This document shows, piece after piece, positions 9,173 to 19,267 of a stretch of DNA of 64,000 nucleotides. Every line of letters begins with the position of its first letter. Within the stretch, counting starts at the first letter, position 1. Below the pieces are notes generated by a model. The model searched no databases. It was not told the origin of the DNA and was given only the letters and a program-made list of their open reading frames with translations. The position numbers and the translations under genes were made by a program. Origin of the DNA: Sordaria brevicollis (lineage: Eukaryota; Ascomycota; Sordariomycetes; Sordariales; Sordariaceae); assembly GCA_033439795.1 (NCBI GenBank), contig JAUTDP010000017.1:62001-126000 (forward strand), given 5' to 3'.

Positions 9173-11863
9173 ATGACGGACACCACCTTTAACAACACCA
9201 TCCAATCCCCGCCTCCCAAGAGGAGAAGACTCGCCGACACCATGTCTTCTTCAACGCCTTCCTTACATCCGAGTGCGCTGGATCGCACTCGGTCACTCCG
9301 GAAACCGACGGTTACCGCAAGACTGATGAAGGATTCGACCACTACCGGCGCGGTCGGTACGTCTACTGGCAGCAGTACCACCGCCACTAGTAGGGCCACG
9401 GGAATAGGAGCACCGAAACAACGGCCTGTATCGATGATGAAAATGCCATCATCGACTAAAGGAACACTTTCTACGCCGGGGGCGGTTTCTCGGACTGTTG
9501 GCAGCGGAAGTATGGGCACAGCTATTGGCGGGGGCGGAATCAAGAGGATGGCGAGTGTTAGTGGGACTGGAAGCGGCACCAACAGTAATATCAAACTGCC
9601 GACTTCTGGAGGACTTAATCGACTTGCCGGTACGAGGTTGAAGAGAGAAGGTGCCAAAGCTGAGGATTCGGGCATTGAGACTGGCGCCAAAGTTGGAAGT
9701 GGTATATCCAGTGGTTCTGGGAGCAGGGTTGTATCGGGAACAACAGCTTCGAGATTACCATCAACATCAATACCTGCCACAAAGTCGACAATATCAACAA
9801 TATCTGGTCTAAAACAGCCTCTCGGTTCTCGTGCTCCCCCGGTATCAGCAAGCAATGCGGCCACGAAAGCCACACCTTTGTCTCCGCCAACCACGGCATC
9901 ACGATCAATATCAGGGTCGTTCGGGATGACTCGTCCAACTACTTCGTCAAGCTCAGGCTCGATGGGCACTATCACAAGCCCAAGAACAACAGCTACGTCG
10001 GGTTCTGGTACCAGGATAGGTACCGGCGTTGGCATCAGTGGAAAAGGACATGCTCGCACCCAATCAGCAACCATCACCTCACCAAAACCAGCAACGCCGA
10101 AGCCGGGACCAAGAACCACAGGAGTTTCCGGCACTTCAGCCACACCGAAAAGCTCTTTAGGGACAGAAAAAGGGGTTATCGGAGTAGGAAAAGCAAGTGA
10201 ATCGCCCAGAAGTGTTTCGAAAGGAGTGCCACCACCAAGTACTCCTGGCAAGAGCAGGCCTCAGTCACTCATATCAACCAACGCACTTCGACGCTCTCCA
10301 GCCGGTGCCACTCCGAAGGCGCCAACGATGATAGGTGGGACACCCAAGCCAACGATTGGAGCAGGACTGAGGTCGTCTCCGGCTCATAAGCGAACAGGCT
10401 CGGCGGCGTCAGTTTCAACCACCGGTACCGCGACCACCACAGGGACGAAGGCCAGGACAGCAAACCCCGGGACGACGACGAGTACGAGTACAGCAGCAAC
10501 AAAAACAACCCAGCCCGGGCGTTTAGCTGCTTCTAGGAAACCACTCTCGTTACAACCCCCGAAACCAGTCGCATCAGCAATCGCGAAACCACCACCACCA
10601 TCAGCAACAGCTTCTTTGATAACCCGGCCCACAGCTACAACAAAACCTCTCCTACGCCAACCAAACCTAACAGCATCAACTTCATCCACCAGCACCACAA
10701 CCAAAACAGCAGTTCCCAGACCCAAAGGAGCTCACCTCCCTGGCCCTGGCCCTGCCCTCCACACTTCCACCTCATCCCAAACTTCTCGGCAGCAGCACCC
10801 CCCTCCTCAACACGACCACGACTTCGACACCTACCAACAACACTACATCCCCGCCAAAGTTCCACTAGCGCCCAAACCACTGACCTCGTCCTTCCTCGCC
10901 CCTCCCACTCCTTCTAAGAAGCCGGCCAATGTGGCAGCTTCCGCCGAGACGAGTCGGTTGCAGACCGAGTTGTTACAGCTGAATTTACTTCATCAGGATG
11001 CGGAGCGGACCAAACAAGAGTGGGAGGGGGATGCCAAGAAGAAATTGAGGGAGAGGTGGGAAGCGCTGAGGAAGGACGGGCAGGAAGTGGGTGAGATGGA
11101 AAAAGTATTAACTGAAGACGCCATCGTCGAAGAACTCCTCTGTATGCTCAGCTCCGGGTTTGGCTCCTCTGGTGCTTCTTCTGTGCCTGGGCTTGCAGGA
11201 ACCATGAAACTGGAAGAAGAAAAGATTCAAGCGCTGGATGAAGTAACTTCGGGGGTTTGGGCTATGAGCGAACCTTGCTCTTCATCTGGGGCAATAACAA
11301 TGGGGAAGTACACGAGGGTGGTCAGAAAGTTTGAGGTATGGGCTGAACGGGCTGGGAGGATATTGGAGGAACGGAGGGCAACTGAAACTGAAGGAGAGGG
11401 AAGGCTGAAGCTGGATGAAAATGGGCAGGCGGAAATGGTGGGGGGAATGGATGTGGAATGGAAGAATGAGTGTGTTGCGCTGGGTAGAAGGTTGGAAGAG
11501 TGGCGGATGATGCTGAGAGAGTTGAGAGGAGGAGGAGGAGGAGGGCCGTTAATTTCTAGTGTTATTGGGGCTGGAGCTGGAGGTTCTTTCCGAGCGTCGA
11601 GGTCGATACATGGGGTGAAGGATCTTCAGCAGTTGGTGACTGACCTTGAAGAAGAACATGAGGGCGAGCTCTCCGCTCTGGAGAGGGGTTTGAACGGGTT
11701 TGGAAGCTTGGTAAATAATATGCTCGCTGAGCTGGAGATCATGGAGCAGATTGAGCGGGAGGCGGTGGCGGAGGAGAATGAGTGGGTGCGGAAGATGAAT
11801 AGAGTTGATGATGAGAAGAAGGAGGAAGGGGGACAGGCGGGAGCTATATGGAGGGCCTTCTGA
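9173..11863 (+). CDS. Ser/Thr-rich protein with C-terminal coiled-coil domain
   Basis: A single-exon gene encodes 896 residues. Residues 1 to about 590 are Ser/Thr/Gly/Pro-rich and probably disordered, and they begin with a basic nuclear-signal-like PPPKRRRL at 13-20. From about 590 the sequence becomes helical and charged. It starts at ETSRLQTELLQLNLLHQDAE and runs through KKKLRERWEALRKDGQE, with a second helical block in the last 100 residues (DLQQLVTDLEEEHEGELSALE and LAELEIMEQIEREAVAEENEW). The pattern of a long disordered tail plus helical bundle is common among fungal cytoskeletal, spindle or kinetochore adaptors, but I do not recognise a family. Automatic annotation as a cell-wall agglutinin, sometimes given to such Ser/Thr-rich proteins, is unlikely because there is no signal peptide. 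Met1 is taken as the start; Met24 is an alternative. An RFX X-box lies upstream. Confidence 0.85.
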   Translation: MTDTTFNNTIQSPPPKRRRLADTMSSSTPSLHPSALDRTRSLRKPTVTARLMKDSTTTGAVGTSTGSSTTATSRATGIGAPKQRPVSMMKMPSSTKGTLSTPGAVSRTVGSGSMGTAIGGGGIKRMASVSGTGSGTNSNIKLPTSGGLNRLAGTRLKREGAKAEDSGIETGAKVGSGISSGSGSRVVSGTTASRLPSTSIPATKSTISTISGLKQPLGSRAPPVSASNAATKATPLSPPTTASRSISGSFGMTRPTTSSSSGSMGTITSPRTTATSGSGTRIGTGVGISGKGHARTQSATITSPKPATPKPGPRTTGVSGTSATPKSSLGTEKGVIGVGKASESPRSVSKGVPPPSTPGKSRPQSLISTNALRRSPAGATPKAPTMIGGTPKPTIGAGLRSSPAHKRTGSAASVSTTGTATTTGTKARTANPGTTTSTSTAATKTTQPGRLAASRKPLSLQPPKPVASAIAKPPPPSATASLITRPTATTKPLLRQPNLTASTSSTSTTTKTAVPRPKGAHLPGPGPALHTSTSSQTSRQQHPPPQHDHDFDTYQQHYIPAKVPLAPKPLTSSFLAPPTPSKKPANVAASAETSRLQTELLQLNLLHQDAERTKQEWEGDAKKKLRERWEALRKDGQEVGEMEKVLTEDAIVEELLCMLSSGFGSSGASSVPGLAGTMKLEEEKIQALDEVTSGVWAMSEPCSSSGAITMGKYTRVVRKFEVWAERAGRILEERRATETEGEGRLKLDENGQAEMVGGMDVEWKNECVALGRRLEEWRMMLRELRGGGGGGPLISSVIGAGAGGSFRASRSIHGVKDLQQLVTDLEEEHEGELSALERGLNGFGSLVNNMLAELEIMEQIEREAVAEENEWVRKMNRVDDEKKEEGGQAGAIWRAF

Positions 11864-11990
11864 TGGAAGAGGATTTGTTGCTTCATGGCTTTCATGGCTT
11901 TTATGGCTTACGTGAAAGGAGTATGCGATCAGGAGAGTTGAACGCTCAATACATCATGAGCGCATTATGGCCGTCTGCATGCCCATAACC

Positions 11991-12329
11991 TTAGTTTGGA
12001 ACTCTTTTCTCGTCCACCTGCAACCTTTTCTCCATCCTTTTTTCTTCCTCTTCTATTTGATCAGCGTCATGATGTAGAACTCTCCTCATGTGTTTCGTAT
12101 ATATAAACCGACAAGTTATCCATCCGCTACTTGCGTCAAAACTCAGTTTTTCTATATCATCATTGTTAAGCACAATGCGGAAGATTTCCTTGACTACTTT
12201 AATGCTCGGAAGGCATTTTGGAAAGAACGTAGGCGTGGTATTGATGAGTGTTCTCATATTAGAATCACTTTCATCAACTCCCACGAAACCAAAGCGCCGA
12301 ATTAGTAACATTTTCTTTTCACCAGTCAA
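11991..12329 (-). CDS. Possible small orphan ORF (112 residues)
   Basis: A minus-strand frame encodes 112 residues ending in a charged, probably helical tail (HHDADQIEEEEKRMEKRLQV). The middle has mixed hydrophobic and polar composition like a folded protein. Codon use is much more AT-rich at third positions than in the neighbouring genes. No TATA box or intron signal is obvious. It sits tail-to-tail with the coiled-coil gene, only about 130 bp away. It could be an orphan gene, an exon of a longer gene, or chance. No family is recognised. Confidence 0.25.
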   Translation of the reverse strand: MTGEKKMLLIRRFGFVGVDESDSNMRTLINTTPTFFPKCLPSIKVVKEIFRIVLNNDDIEKLSFDASSGWITCRFIYTKHMRRVLHHDADQIEEEEKRMEKRLQVDEKRVPN

Positions 12330-15271
12330 TCAATGCATCTTGATACATAATCCTGATTTGGTCCTGATTCCAAAGATTATCTGAAAGCTAGTACACGCTC
12401 CGAATGCCGCCGGTGTACCGCGTGGAACGCAATAGAGGTACCGCCCGTTCTGTTTCCGATCCGACATCTCCCTTATCACAACGTCCCGGATCCCGTCCCG
12501 TCAATGTCATCTCCACTCACTCCGGACCCGGATCCGGACCCGACAGCTTACCATACATCTCCCGTTCTTTTCCGGCTTTTACTATATATAGGAAGCAAGA
12601 TTGTCCATCGCTTGGTACACGCCCAATTCCATCTTCCATTTTCCTTTCCCCGCAAAGTTTCGTGTCAAGGTGGAAGCAGATTCTATCACTTGCATAATGT
12701 GAGCAATCCATTCGGCCAAAGACCAGCCAAACAGCGCCATCGATGCGATGCATAGTTGAGTTGTACCTGCGTCCTGCGTCTTGCGTCTATGCGGATTGAC
12801 GTTCATTGAAGGGTGACGTGTTTAAGCTTATGCTCGTCCTTTTCCCCCCATCGCCAGTGAACGGGACCGGTCCCAAAATACAAGGCAAGTGATCTCGTGA
12901 TTCATTGTTTGTGAGTTTTGTATGGGTTGTTGTTTTCAGTTTGTACGTAATCTGTCTGTGGGTTTCTTTCTCCTTTGTTGCTTTTTACTTCTTTTCTCCT
13001 TTTGTGTTTGCAATTGCAGTGCCTCAAGTTATTCGTGACTTCTCTTGTTTCGTATTCCACGGCCGGCCGGCTGTGGGCCCGCTTACAATCCCGGGCTCGG
13101 GCAAGTGTGGATCACGCCCTTCCGCAACGGTAGGTCAGCTCGCTTCGGGGCAGTCGGCGGCGGTTCCATTGATTTCCCCAACACAACACACAGATCGCCG
13201 ATGATATCCGTACCTCGTCCGGTCCGCACCACTTCGTGTCATGCAGATGATTTTCAAGATTTCTGAAACAGGTTGTCAATTTGGTGGCTTACACGTCATC
13301 AGCTTTGGCGCGCCAACGGCCACCTAGCTACATAGAGGTAGCTAGTTCTAGGTAGGGGTCTAGTGCCCGGTGAGGAGTGATGGCCAGTCTTCCATGTTCC
13401 AGTTTCCATCCCAAACTTCACTTCCGAGTTGTTTCAGACGGAAGCTGCCCAACGTCAATAAACGCCGAAACCAACAACCGGATCCCAGAGCCTCATCCGT
13501 CCCGTCCTGTGACCGTCTCTCTCCCGTGCTGCTGTCCCGGCCCTCCCCGTTCCGTTGCGGCGCCCCGTGTCAGGACCCACCAGGACCCACATAACCGGTT
13601 CCGAAACCAACGTGCTCACCGCGCTTGTCCCTTCCCGTATTAGGGTCAGGTACCTAACCCATAGGAATCAATAGGTAGAAGGTAGCTGCCCGAACGACCC
13701 TCCGGTCGGAGACAAGGTCTGGGCGAATCATGATTCGATGAGTGGTGATCTGTGGTTGGTTTCGCTGAGAGTCGGTCAACAAGAACCTAGGATTGATTGA
13801 TAGAGCTGTCACCGCCTTTTGCCTTCCATGCCCTGCGTAACCACGTTCGCATTCGCAGCAGGTACGAACACCGGATAGATCTGCGAGGGGCTGCCCGTGG
13901 TCGTTCGTTCGTAGTTCGTTTCACGTTCTCTTCGCTCGTGCTCGTTCTCGTTCGATGGAAGCGTTGGAATTGCCCTCCAGCTTGTTCTTCGTGCTGTTCC
14001 AGAATCCCAACAAAGGTTTCCTTCGCCCACCCTCTTCGTTCTATTCGACATTCTCCAAAGCCCTAAAGCCCTAGTACGCCCATCCCATCATCCCATCTCC
14101 AACACTGTCAATAGTAGTATAGTAGTAATGGTGACATGTTTCCAGCAAGCAAAATGCAAAAATGTTCAAGAGATATGCTTCCCACGCCCACGCAATGCCT
14201 GCTCTCATTCATCATTATTCGTTCGTTCTGCTCATCATTTCCTGTTTCTAAGGGAAGTGTGTCAGATTTGTGTGTCTCTCTCTTTGTGTGTTCGCTCGCG
14301 CGCCGTCCCTTCTGCATGATCCATATCTCCCCAACTGATTACGCAACGTCCCGAACCATCCCCAGTTTTCTACTAAAAAGAATAATCAAAATACGGAGTG
14401 CCGGCCATGCGGAAAAGCTGACCAGAAATAAAACATGTACAAACGAGCCCTTAGGATAACCCGTAGCCGGCACCTAGGTGAACAGTGAACCTCATTATGG
14501 GTGACTGTTCCGTCGTCTCCTTTGTTCCAGAACCGGCCGTCGCAATTTGCCCGTTTCCCCTTGCTTGCTCCAAGCCAAGAAAACATGACAAACTCCAAAT
14601 CCGACGGCGCACTAATAGGGGTATCGAGAGGATATGTGAAAGACGTTCTTCAAATCAAAAGGGGCCATTGTCATGATAACGACCCCTGATATAGCAAGCC
14701 CGTGCAGTCAAGGTGATAGAGTCAAGAGCCCGGGCCAGCATGATCTTCCTCCCAACTGAAAATTCCCGAAGCGGTCCAAATGGTATATGCAAGGTGCCTC
14801 TCTGAAGCAAACGTGGAAAGACTGCCCGGCTCGATGGCGTCCCTTGGTAAGAGAAGGCAAGGCAACTTCCCAAGTCCAGCGCGGGCTGACCCTGCAGAAC
14901 CGAGCTTGCCATGCGGGACTCATATCGTGTGGGCAGCCAAAGTGTTCTCCTCCAGGGATAACGTGAGAAGCGAAGTTGAGTTGAGTGTGATGGTTTGTCG
15001 AGACGCCAAACGCCTCGTAGCAAAAAGATAAAAAGCTGATGCAGTCGTAAAGTCAATGTGATGCTTCGTTGGCGAGATGATGGCGCCGTTTGGTCGTATG
15101 AGTGAGGAGACCTAGAAGATGTGGCCCCCAATCTCAGAGTGCGGAAGTCCGATTCCGCGCTCAAAGAGAGAAATGTCAGAAAAGCCCTCAAATGACCGCC
15201 AGCGCCCCATGGGGCTGCTCAATGCTATGCCCTGCCCCGTGTTGAACGCCGAGCCATGCATGTGTGTAGTA
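12330..15271. other. Long intergenic region
   Basis: About 2.9 kb carry no supported gene. Short frames occur on both strands without coding character. Notable items are short CCGGACCCG-type repeats near 12,520-12,545, AGGTA-type motifs between 13,320 and 13,700, and a perfect 8-bp stem with a 6-nt loop at 13,324-13,345. The right end contains the 3' UTR of the Stb3-like gene. Confidence 0.5.
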
Positions 15272-16363
15272 TTATACAGATCCAAGTCGAAGGAGAGCCT
15301 CAACGGCCTCCCTCTCTTGCGCATCCGACGGAGTCGTCAATGCGGGTGTTGTTGGAAAGTTGAAGTTGCGGAACTGTGGCGAGCGTGCCATTCCCACTGA
15401 TGAAGAGAATGACCGAAGCCCACCAGAAGAGTAGACACTGTTCGCGGTGAGGAACCGGTCTGATGGAGCTTGGTATGAAGTCGCACGAAGCGCAGCCGCA
15501 CCAACAGCGGCCCAGTCTTCATCATCTGTCGCGTCTTCCGTGTCCTCATCCATGGCCACGTCCTCGTCGTCATCGGGCGCCTCGGAACAAGAGGCTGACG
15601 CCGAGCCATCCAAGGACATCCTGTCCGCTTCGTGGTCCATCATGTGCATAGACCGGTCGTCAAAGGAAAATGCCGCGCAGGATTCACCATCGAGGGAGCC
15701 AGCCGCTGCGGTGCGCAAGCGGTCCAGGTTCCAGCCGCCATGCCTAGCAATGGGAATGCTTGCGGGCTCACCGTCACCATGTGGCGACGCCCTGCGTGCT
15801 GCCGTATACCCGGAAGAGGGTTGGCCACGCTTCCTGGCTTGCCAAATTCCCCAGCCCACCTTCTCAAATTGTACGTCACCCTCCAGACCGCCGCCTTCGC
15901 CTCCGCTTCCTCGACCTTCCAAAGCACCCACAACCAACCTCCGAGCCTTTGTCGGAGGAATCTCAGCAAAGCCAGGGATCGAGCTTGTGAGATAACCCAT
16001 GATGTGACGGATCGCTAGCGGACCGTGGTTCAAGAGGATCTCTGGTAGATGGAACTTGGCCAACATGGCGGCGTTGATGCCGGCCGACTCGTACGGGGGC
16101 GAACCGACACTGCCGTGATGATCGGTGTCGTGATCGCCATGGAGGTCCAGATCCGAGTCGACGTGTTGGTCCATCCGAGCTCTCTGAAGCTGGGCCTTGA
16201 GCCCATGGGGAGGCAGGGTAGGGGATATGGAGTTGGGAGGAGTAGGGAGGGGAATCGGGTGAGTTGCCGTCACAGGGACACTCCGGGCCGCTACAGCAGT
16301 TAAGTTGTCTCGGCCAAGGGAGGTCGTAGTGATATCGCGAACAGCAGATGCCATGGTTGCCAT
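15272..16363 (-). CDS. Stb3-like Sin3-binding transcription factor
   Basis: The frame continues upstream to 16,699, but I place the start at the ATG at 16,363 (MATMASAVRD), giving 363 residues. A strong splice acceptor (CTAAC branch site, then CGCAG) lies 39 bp upstream, so the earlier codons are probably intronic. Residues about 106-178 form the Stb3 domain: LPEILLNHGPLAIRHIMGYL, then IPGFAEIPPTKARRLVVGAL, then FEKVGWGIWQARKRG. A conserved LPTPPNSISP motif precedes it. An acidic stretch (DDDEDVAMDEDTEDATDDEDW) lies near the C-terminus. In budding yeast Stb3 binds the ribosomal RNA processing element in promoters of ribosome-biogenesis genes and recruits the Sin3-Rpd3 deacetylase when nutrients are low. 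A similar nuclear role is inferred here. Family membership is secure; the exact start is less so. Confidence 0.85.
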   Translation of the reverse strand: MATMASAVRDITTTSLGRDNLTAVAARSVPVTATHPIPLPTPPNSISPTLPPHGLKAQLQRARMDQHVDSDLDLHGDHDTDHHGSVGSPPYESAGINAAMLAKFHLPEILLNHGPLAIRHIMGYLTSSIPGFAEIPPTKARRLVVGALEGRGSGGEGGGLEGDVQFEKVGWGIWQARKRGQPSSGYTAARRASPHGDGEPASIPIARHGGWNLDRLRTAAAGSLDGESCAAFSFDDRSMHMMDHEADRMSLDGSASASCSEAPDDDEDVAMDEDTEDATDDEDWAAVGAAALRATSYQAPSDRFLTANSVYSSGGLRSFSSSVGMARSPQFRNFNFPTTPALTTPSDAQEREAVEALLRLGSV

Positions 16364-16401
16364 GTTGACTTTTGTTGTAGTCGGTGTGCTTCGAGACGTG
16401 T

Positions 16402-16941
16402 CTGCGAATCGGCGCAAGTGGGAGTTAGCACGAGATGGCGGGAGGAGGGCAGACACGCGACGACGCGTTGGTGAGGTATGATGGTGCTGTTGCTTGTGAT
16501 GATGATGAGGAGGAAGGAAGGGAGAGGGGGAGGAGTGACGGACAACGGCGGCGGCGGCGGCTGTCTTTTTGTTATCGGTCGTGATGCCGGCCAGGGCCAT
16601 GGACCATGTACACCCGACTACTATACTATGGTATGTGTGTATTGTATGTATCTCGATGCACACACTACGCACACGCACACAGTACGGTGTAGGTCCCAAG
16701 GTAGAGGCAGGTACAACCAGTCGATATGACGATGTGCCCTAATCGCACACACGCACTCGTCGTGGACGCAGGCTGATACCCGGCAGCCCGGGGGTTGAAT
16801 CGGGGGGGGAAAGTGGACCGGTGGGATGGACGGGGATACCTCTAGACGTGGGTTTGTGAATTGAGGGGGGGGGGGGGGGGGGGGGGGGGGGTGGTATTGC
16901 TTCCACTTGGGGGACCCGGGGTCCGCTCCTGAGTCACTCAC
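16402..16941 (-). other. Probable 5'-UTR intron of the Stb3-like gene (540 nt)
   Basis: On the minus strand a consensus donor GTGAGT begins at 16,941 after CTG, and an acceptor CGCAG ends at 16,402 with a CTAAC branch site about 22 nt before it. The intron would contain the poly-G run and several CA-rich microsatellites. Another donor-like GTAAGT near 17,330 hints at further upstream splicing. Splicing is inferred from the motifs alone. Confidence 0.5.
16865..16891 (+). repeat. Homopolymer of 27 G
   Basis: Twenty-seven consecutive guanines occur, so the minus-strand transcript would carry a C run. The length is likely to vary between strains and may be miscounted by sequencing. The G-strand could form a quadruplex. 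It lies within the probable 5'-UTR intron of the Stb3-like gene. Confidence 0.9.
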
Positions 16942-17335
16942 CAGATGTCCGAAGCAGATGCGCAGCTGGCAAAGTAACTCTTGACCGGGCAAAAGTGGAT
17001 TTGGTCGGATCAAAAGTGTGGAGGCAAGTGGTGATGGCAGAGCTGTTGTTGTCGCGATGATCTCTCTGTGACAGGAGAATACTCTCGGTGCTGGAATCGA
17101 TGGGTGCTGAAGTGCGTGTGTGTTTCTTTGCTTTGAAGAAGAGAAAAGGGAAAAGAAAGAAGAAGAGAAGAGGAAGGGAAAAGAAGTAGATGGGATGAAT
17201 GCCAGTGATAATCAATTCCACGCCCCCCCATCCTGCCCTGGGTGTGCGCCCCCTACCCAGGTTGGAAAAGGTACAGCCAGCTACCATAGAAGTTACGCCG
17301 TAGGGAGACGACTGGAGAGGTACCACTTACAAGCC

Positions 17336-17367
17336 GCAGCAGCAACAACAACAACAACAACAACAAC
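17336..17367 (+). repeat. CAG/CAA microsatellite
   Basis: Two CAG units are followed by about eight CAA units, outside any supported coding frame. It lies in the region expected to hold the 5' end or promoter of the Stb3-like gene on the other strand. Confidence 0.9.
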
Positions 17368-17415
17368 TGGCAGCCTGGCACCCGACACAACACAATCTCG
17401 ACGCACACACAGACA

Positions 17416-17442
17416 GGGCAGGGCAGGGCAGGGCAGGGCAGG
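17416..17442 (+). repeat. Five tandem GGGCA units
   Basis: GGGCA is repeated five times and then followed by GG. Regularly spaced G triplets make this strand a candidate quadruplex former. It lies about 1 kb upstream of the Stb3-like start codon. Confidence 0.9.
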
Positions 17443-19039
17443 ACACCACCACTTCCATCAACCACCTGGTAGTTTCTAGTGTACCATTGTCGCGGTCAAA
17501 CATTCTGGCCCTCGCTTGCCATTGTCTGGCTTGCCGGCCTCATCCGTCATCCTCGCTTCTACACTGTCCGTTATTTGTCCAAAGTGGGCGTAGGTAGATA
17601 CGGGTAGAGGCTGCCTCAGTCTTCTCGTCCAGTCTTGTGAGTGTGCGCGGAATGAGCTAGACTTTTAGGACTCAGCTGCAGTCATCAAATCGTGCCGCAA
17701 AACACCTTTCTTTCAGTCAGTCACCGACCGCATCGCTTCCGCGTCTGCGTATTGGGTATGCACTTGCCATTCCGTCCAAGTGCCATTCAAAAGAACGGTC
17801 TCTGGCACCTCATCAACTGGCATCGAAACGGGCATGGAAAGCATGGGCCAGCCCACGAGATGGAACAAAGCGCACAAAGCCGGTTCTCAGAAGGCTTTTC
17901 TCTTTCACGACCTTCCCGGGCCAGTCACAAGATCGTTTGGTTTGCCGATGATTGGGGGAAGAGTGTGGAAGGGCGGCGACGGTTCAGCATGTTACAAGGT
18001 CCTGCTTGGTCACCCATCTTCCATCGCATGGGTGTGTGATGATGACTGATAGGGCAAAACTGGTTGCAAATGGATGGTGTTCAGGCTGCTGGAGAAACAC
18101 AGAAGGAGGAGGAGGTGTGACTGAGTGACAAGCCTCGACAATGACAGCCAGGCAAGAAGAAGGTGATACCTACCCGCGCCACCTGGGGTGCACATAGTGA
18201 GCCGTGAACATGTGCATCTCCTCCAGCTATTCAGAGAGGTGAGGGCGTACCGTGCAAATGCCAACCTCATCGACTGGCTACTTTGTGGTTATTCTGGGCT
18301 GTCAGGTCGATGATGTTGCTATGTTGTCCCGCCAAAGAGGAACCGCTTGCAACAGCCAAGGCACACCAACAAGTGCACTTGTTGACACCGACACCCCTCC
18401 CCCTCCCCCCTCCCCCTTGGACTACCTAGTTGACCCCTTCCGCCGGTGCTCCTTTTGCGGGTTCCTTGGTCACGATACCCGGTCTACCGACTCACTCCCG
18501 CCTTTTCGACAAGTTCCATCATCGGCGCCGTCTATTTTGGCACCATCAGGCTAATTTTATGTTTTGTGCGTTCGTTTCTCGCTCGTGATGTCTTCAGTTT
18601 GTATAGAGATGGTACAAAGGTATTCTCCTTAATGTGGGCAATTCGACACGTCCGATATCATGGGAGAGATAATAACCGGTGGTGAGCACGGTAACGTCCA
18701 ATTAAGCCGACATCCAGCCAGACCAAAGAGGTTCTCATTTTGCACAATTTCGGCGATAGGCTGGCAATCGGGAATTCCACTAGCAGTATTGGGGCAAAAA
18801 CCTAGGGTTTCTCTTCCTGCGTCCGAGAGCAGCTTGTTAGTGCGGTGGGCGACGAGTTCCCTTGATGGCCCGAGCACAGTGCAAAGAGGCACAACTTTTG
18901 TGTTAGTGGACAGACAGCCGAGACACCAGAGTTGTTTCAGTCAACACTCGATTCAAGCATTCCACCGCCCTGGAAGTCGAGGGTTGGCCGCTGTAGGCTG
19001 TACAAGATGACGACTTCAACTCAATGCGATGCGTTCTAT

Positions 19040-19076
19040 CATCTCTTTAGCGGTGAAAAAGGCCACTTTTATACCT
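19040..19076 (+). repeat. Left terminal inverted repeat
   Basis: It begins CATCTCTTTAGCGGTG and is the inverse of 21,451-21,487 with one mismatch. It defines the left edge of the DNA transposon. Confidence 0.95.
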
Positions 19077-19267
19077 CCCCACAAATACATCTGCAATACA
19101 GCCGCTACTTCGAAGACCCCTATATAACCTTCCCCGCACTATTAATATACAATATTCCAAATAGCTATTTCGCCATATAAAATCTAGTCTTTTCAATAAT
19201 GTATAAAGGTTCTATGGCTTTTTTTACATTACTTTATTACCTTTAATAATAAATACTATAAATTTAT

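Larger units (their letters stand above)
16942..19039. other. Upstream region of the Stb3-like gene to the first transposon
   Basis: About 2.1 kb of normal-composition DNA probably contain the Stb3-like promoter and leader, several microsatellites and a C-rich tract at about 18,391-18,417. Short open frames overlap on both strands without coding signs. No second gene is supported. Confidence 0.5.

Noticed and set aside
9163..10251. Minus-strand frame of 362 codons
   Set aside because: Antisense to the Ser/Thr-rich half of the coiled-coil gene; its composition merely mirrors that gene's codons.
13324..13345. Perfect 8-bp inverted repeat with a 6-nt loop as a terminator or small RNA
   Set aside because: Too short for a convincing RNA gene, and no transcript context; noted only as part of the intergenic region.
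15447..15995. Plus-strand frame of 182 codons
   Set aside because: Antisense to the Stb3-like gene, whose conserved domain settles the strand.
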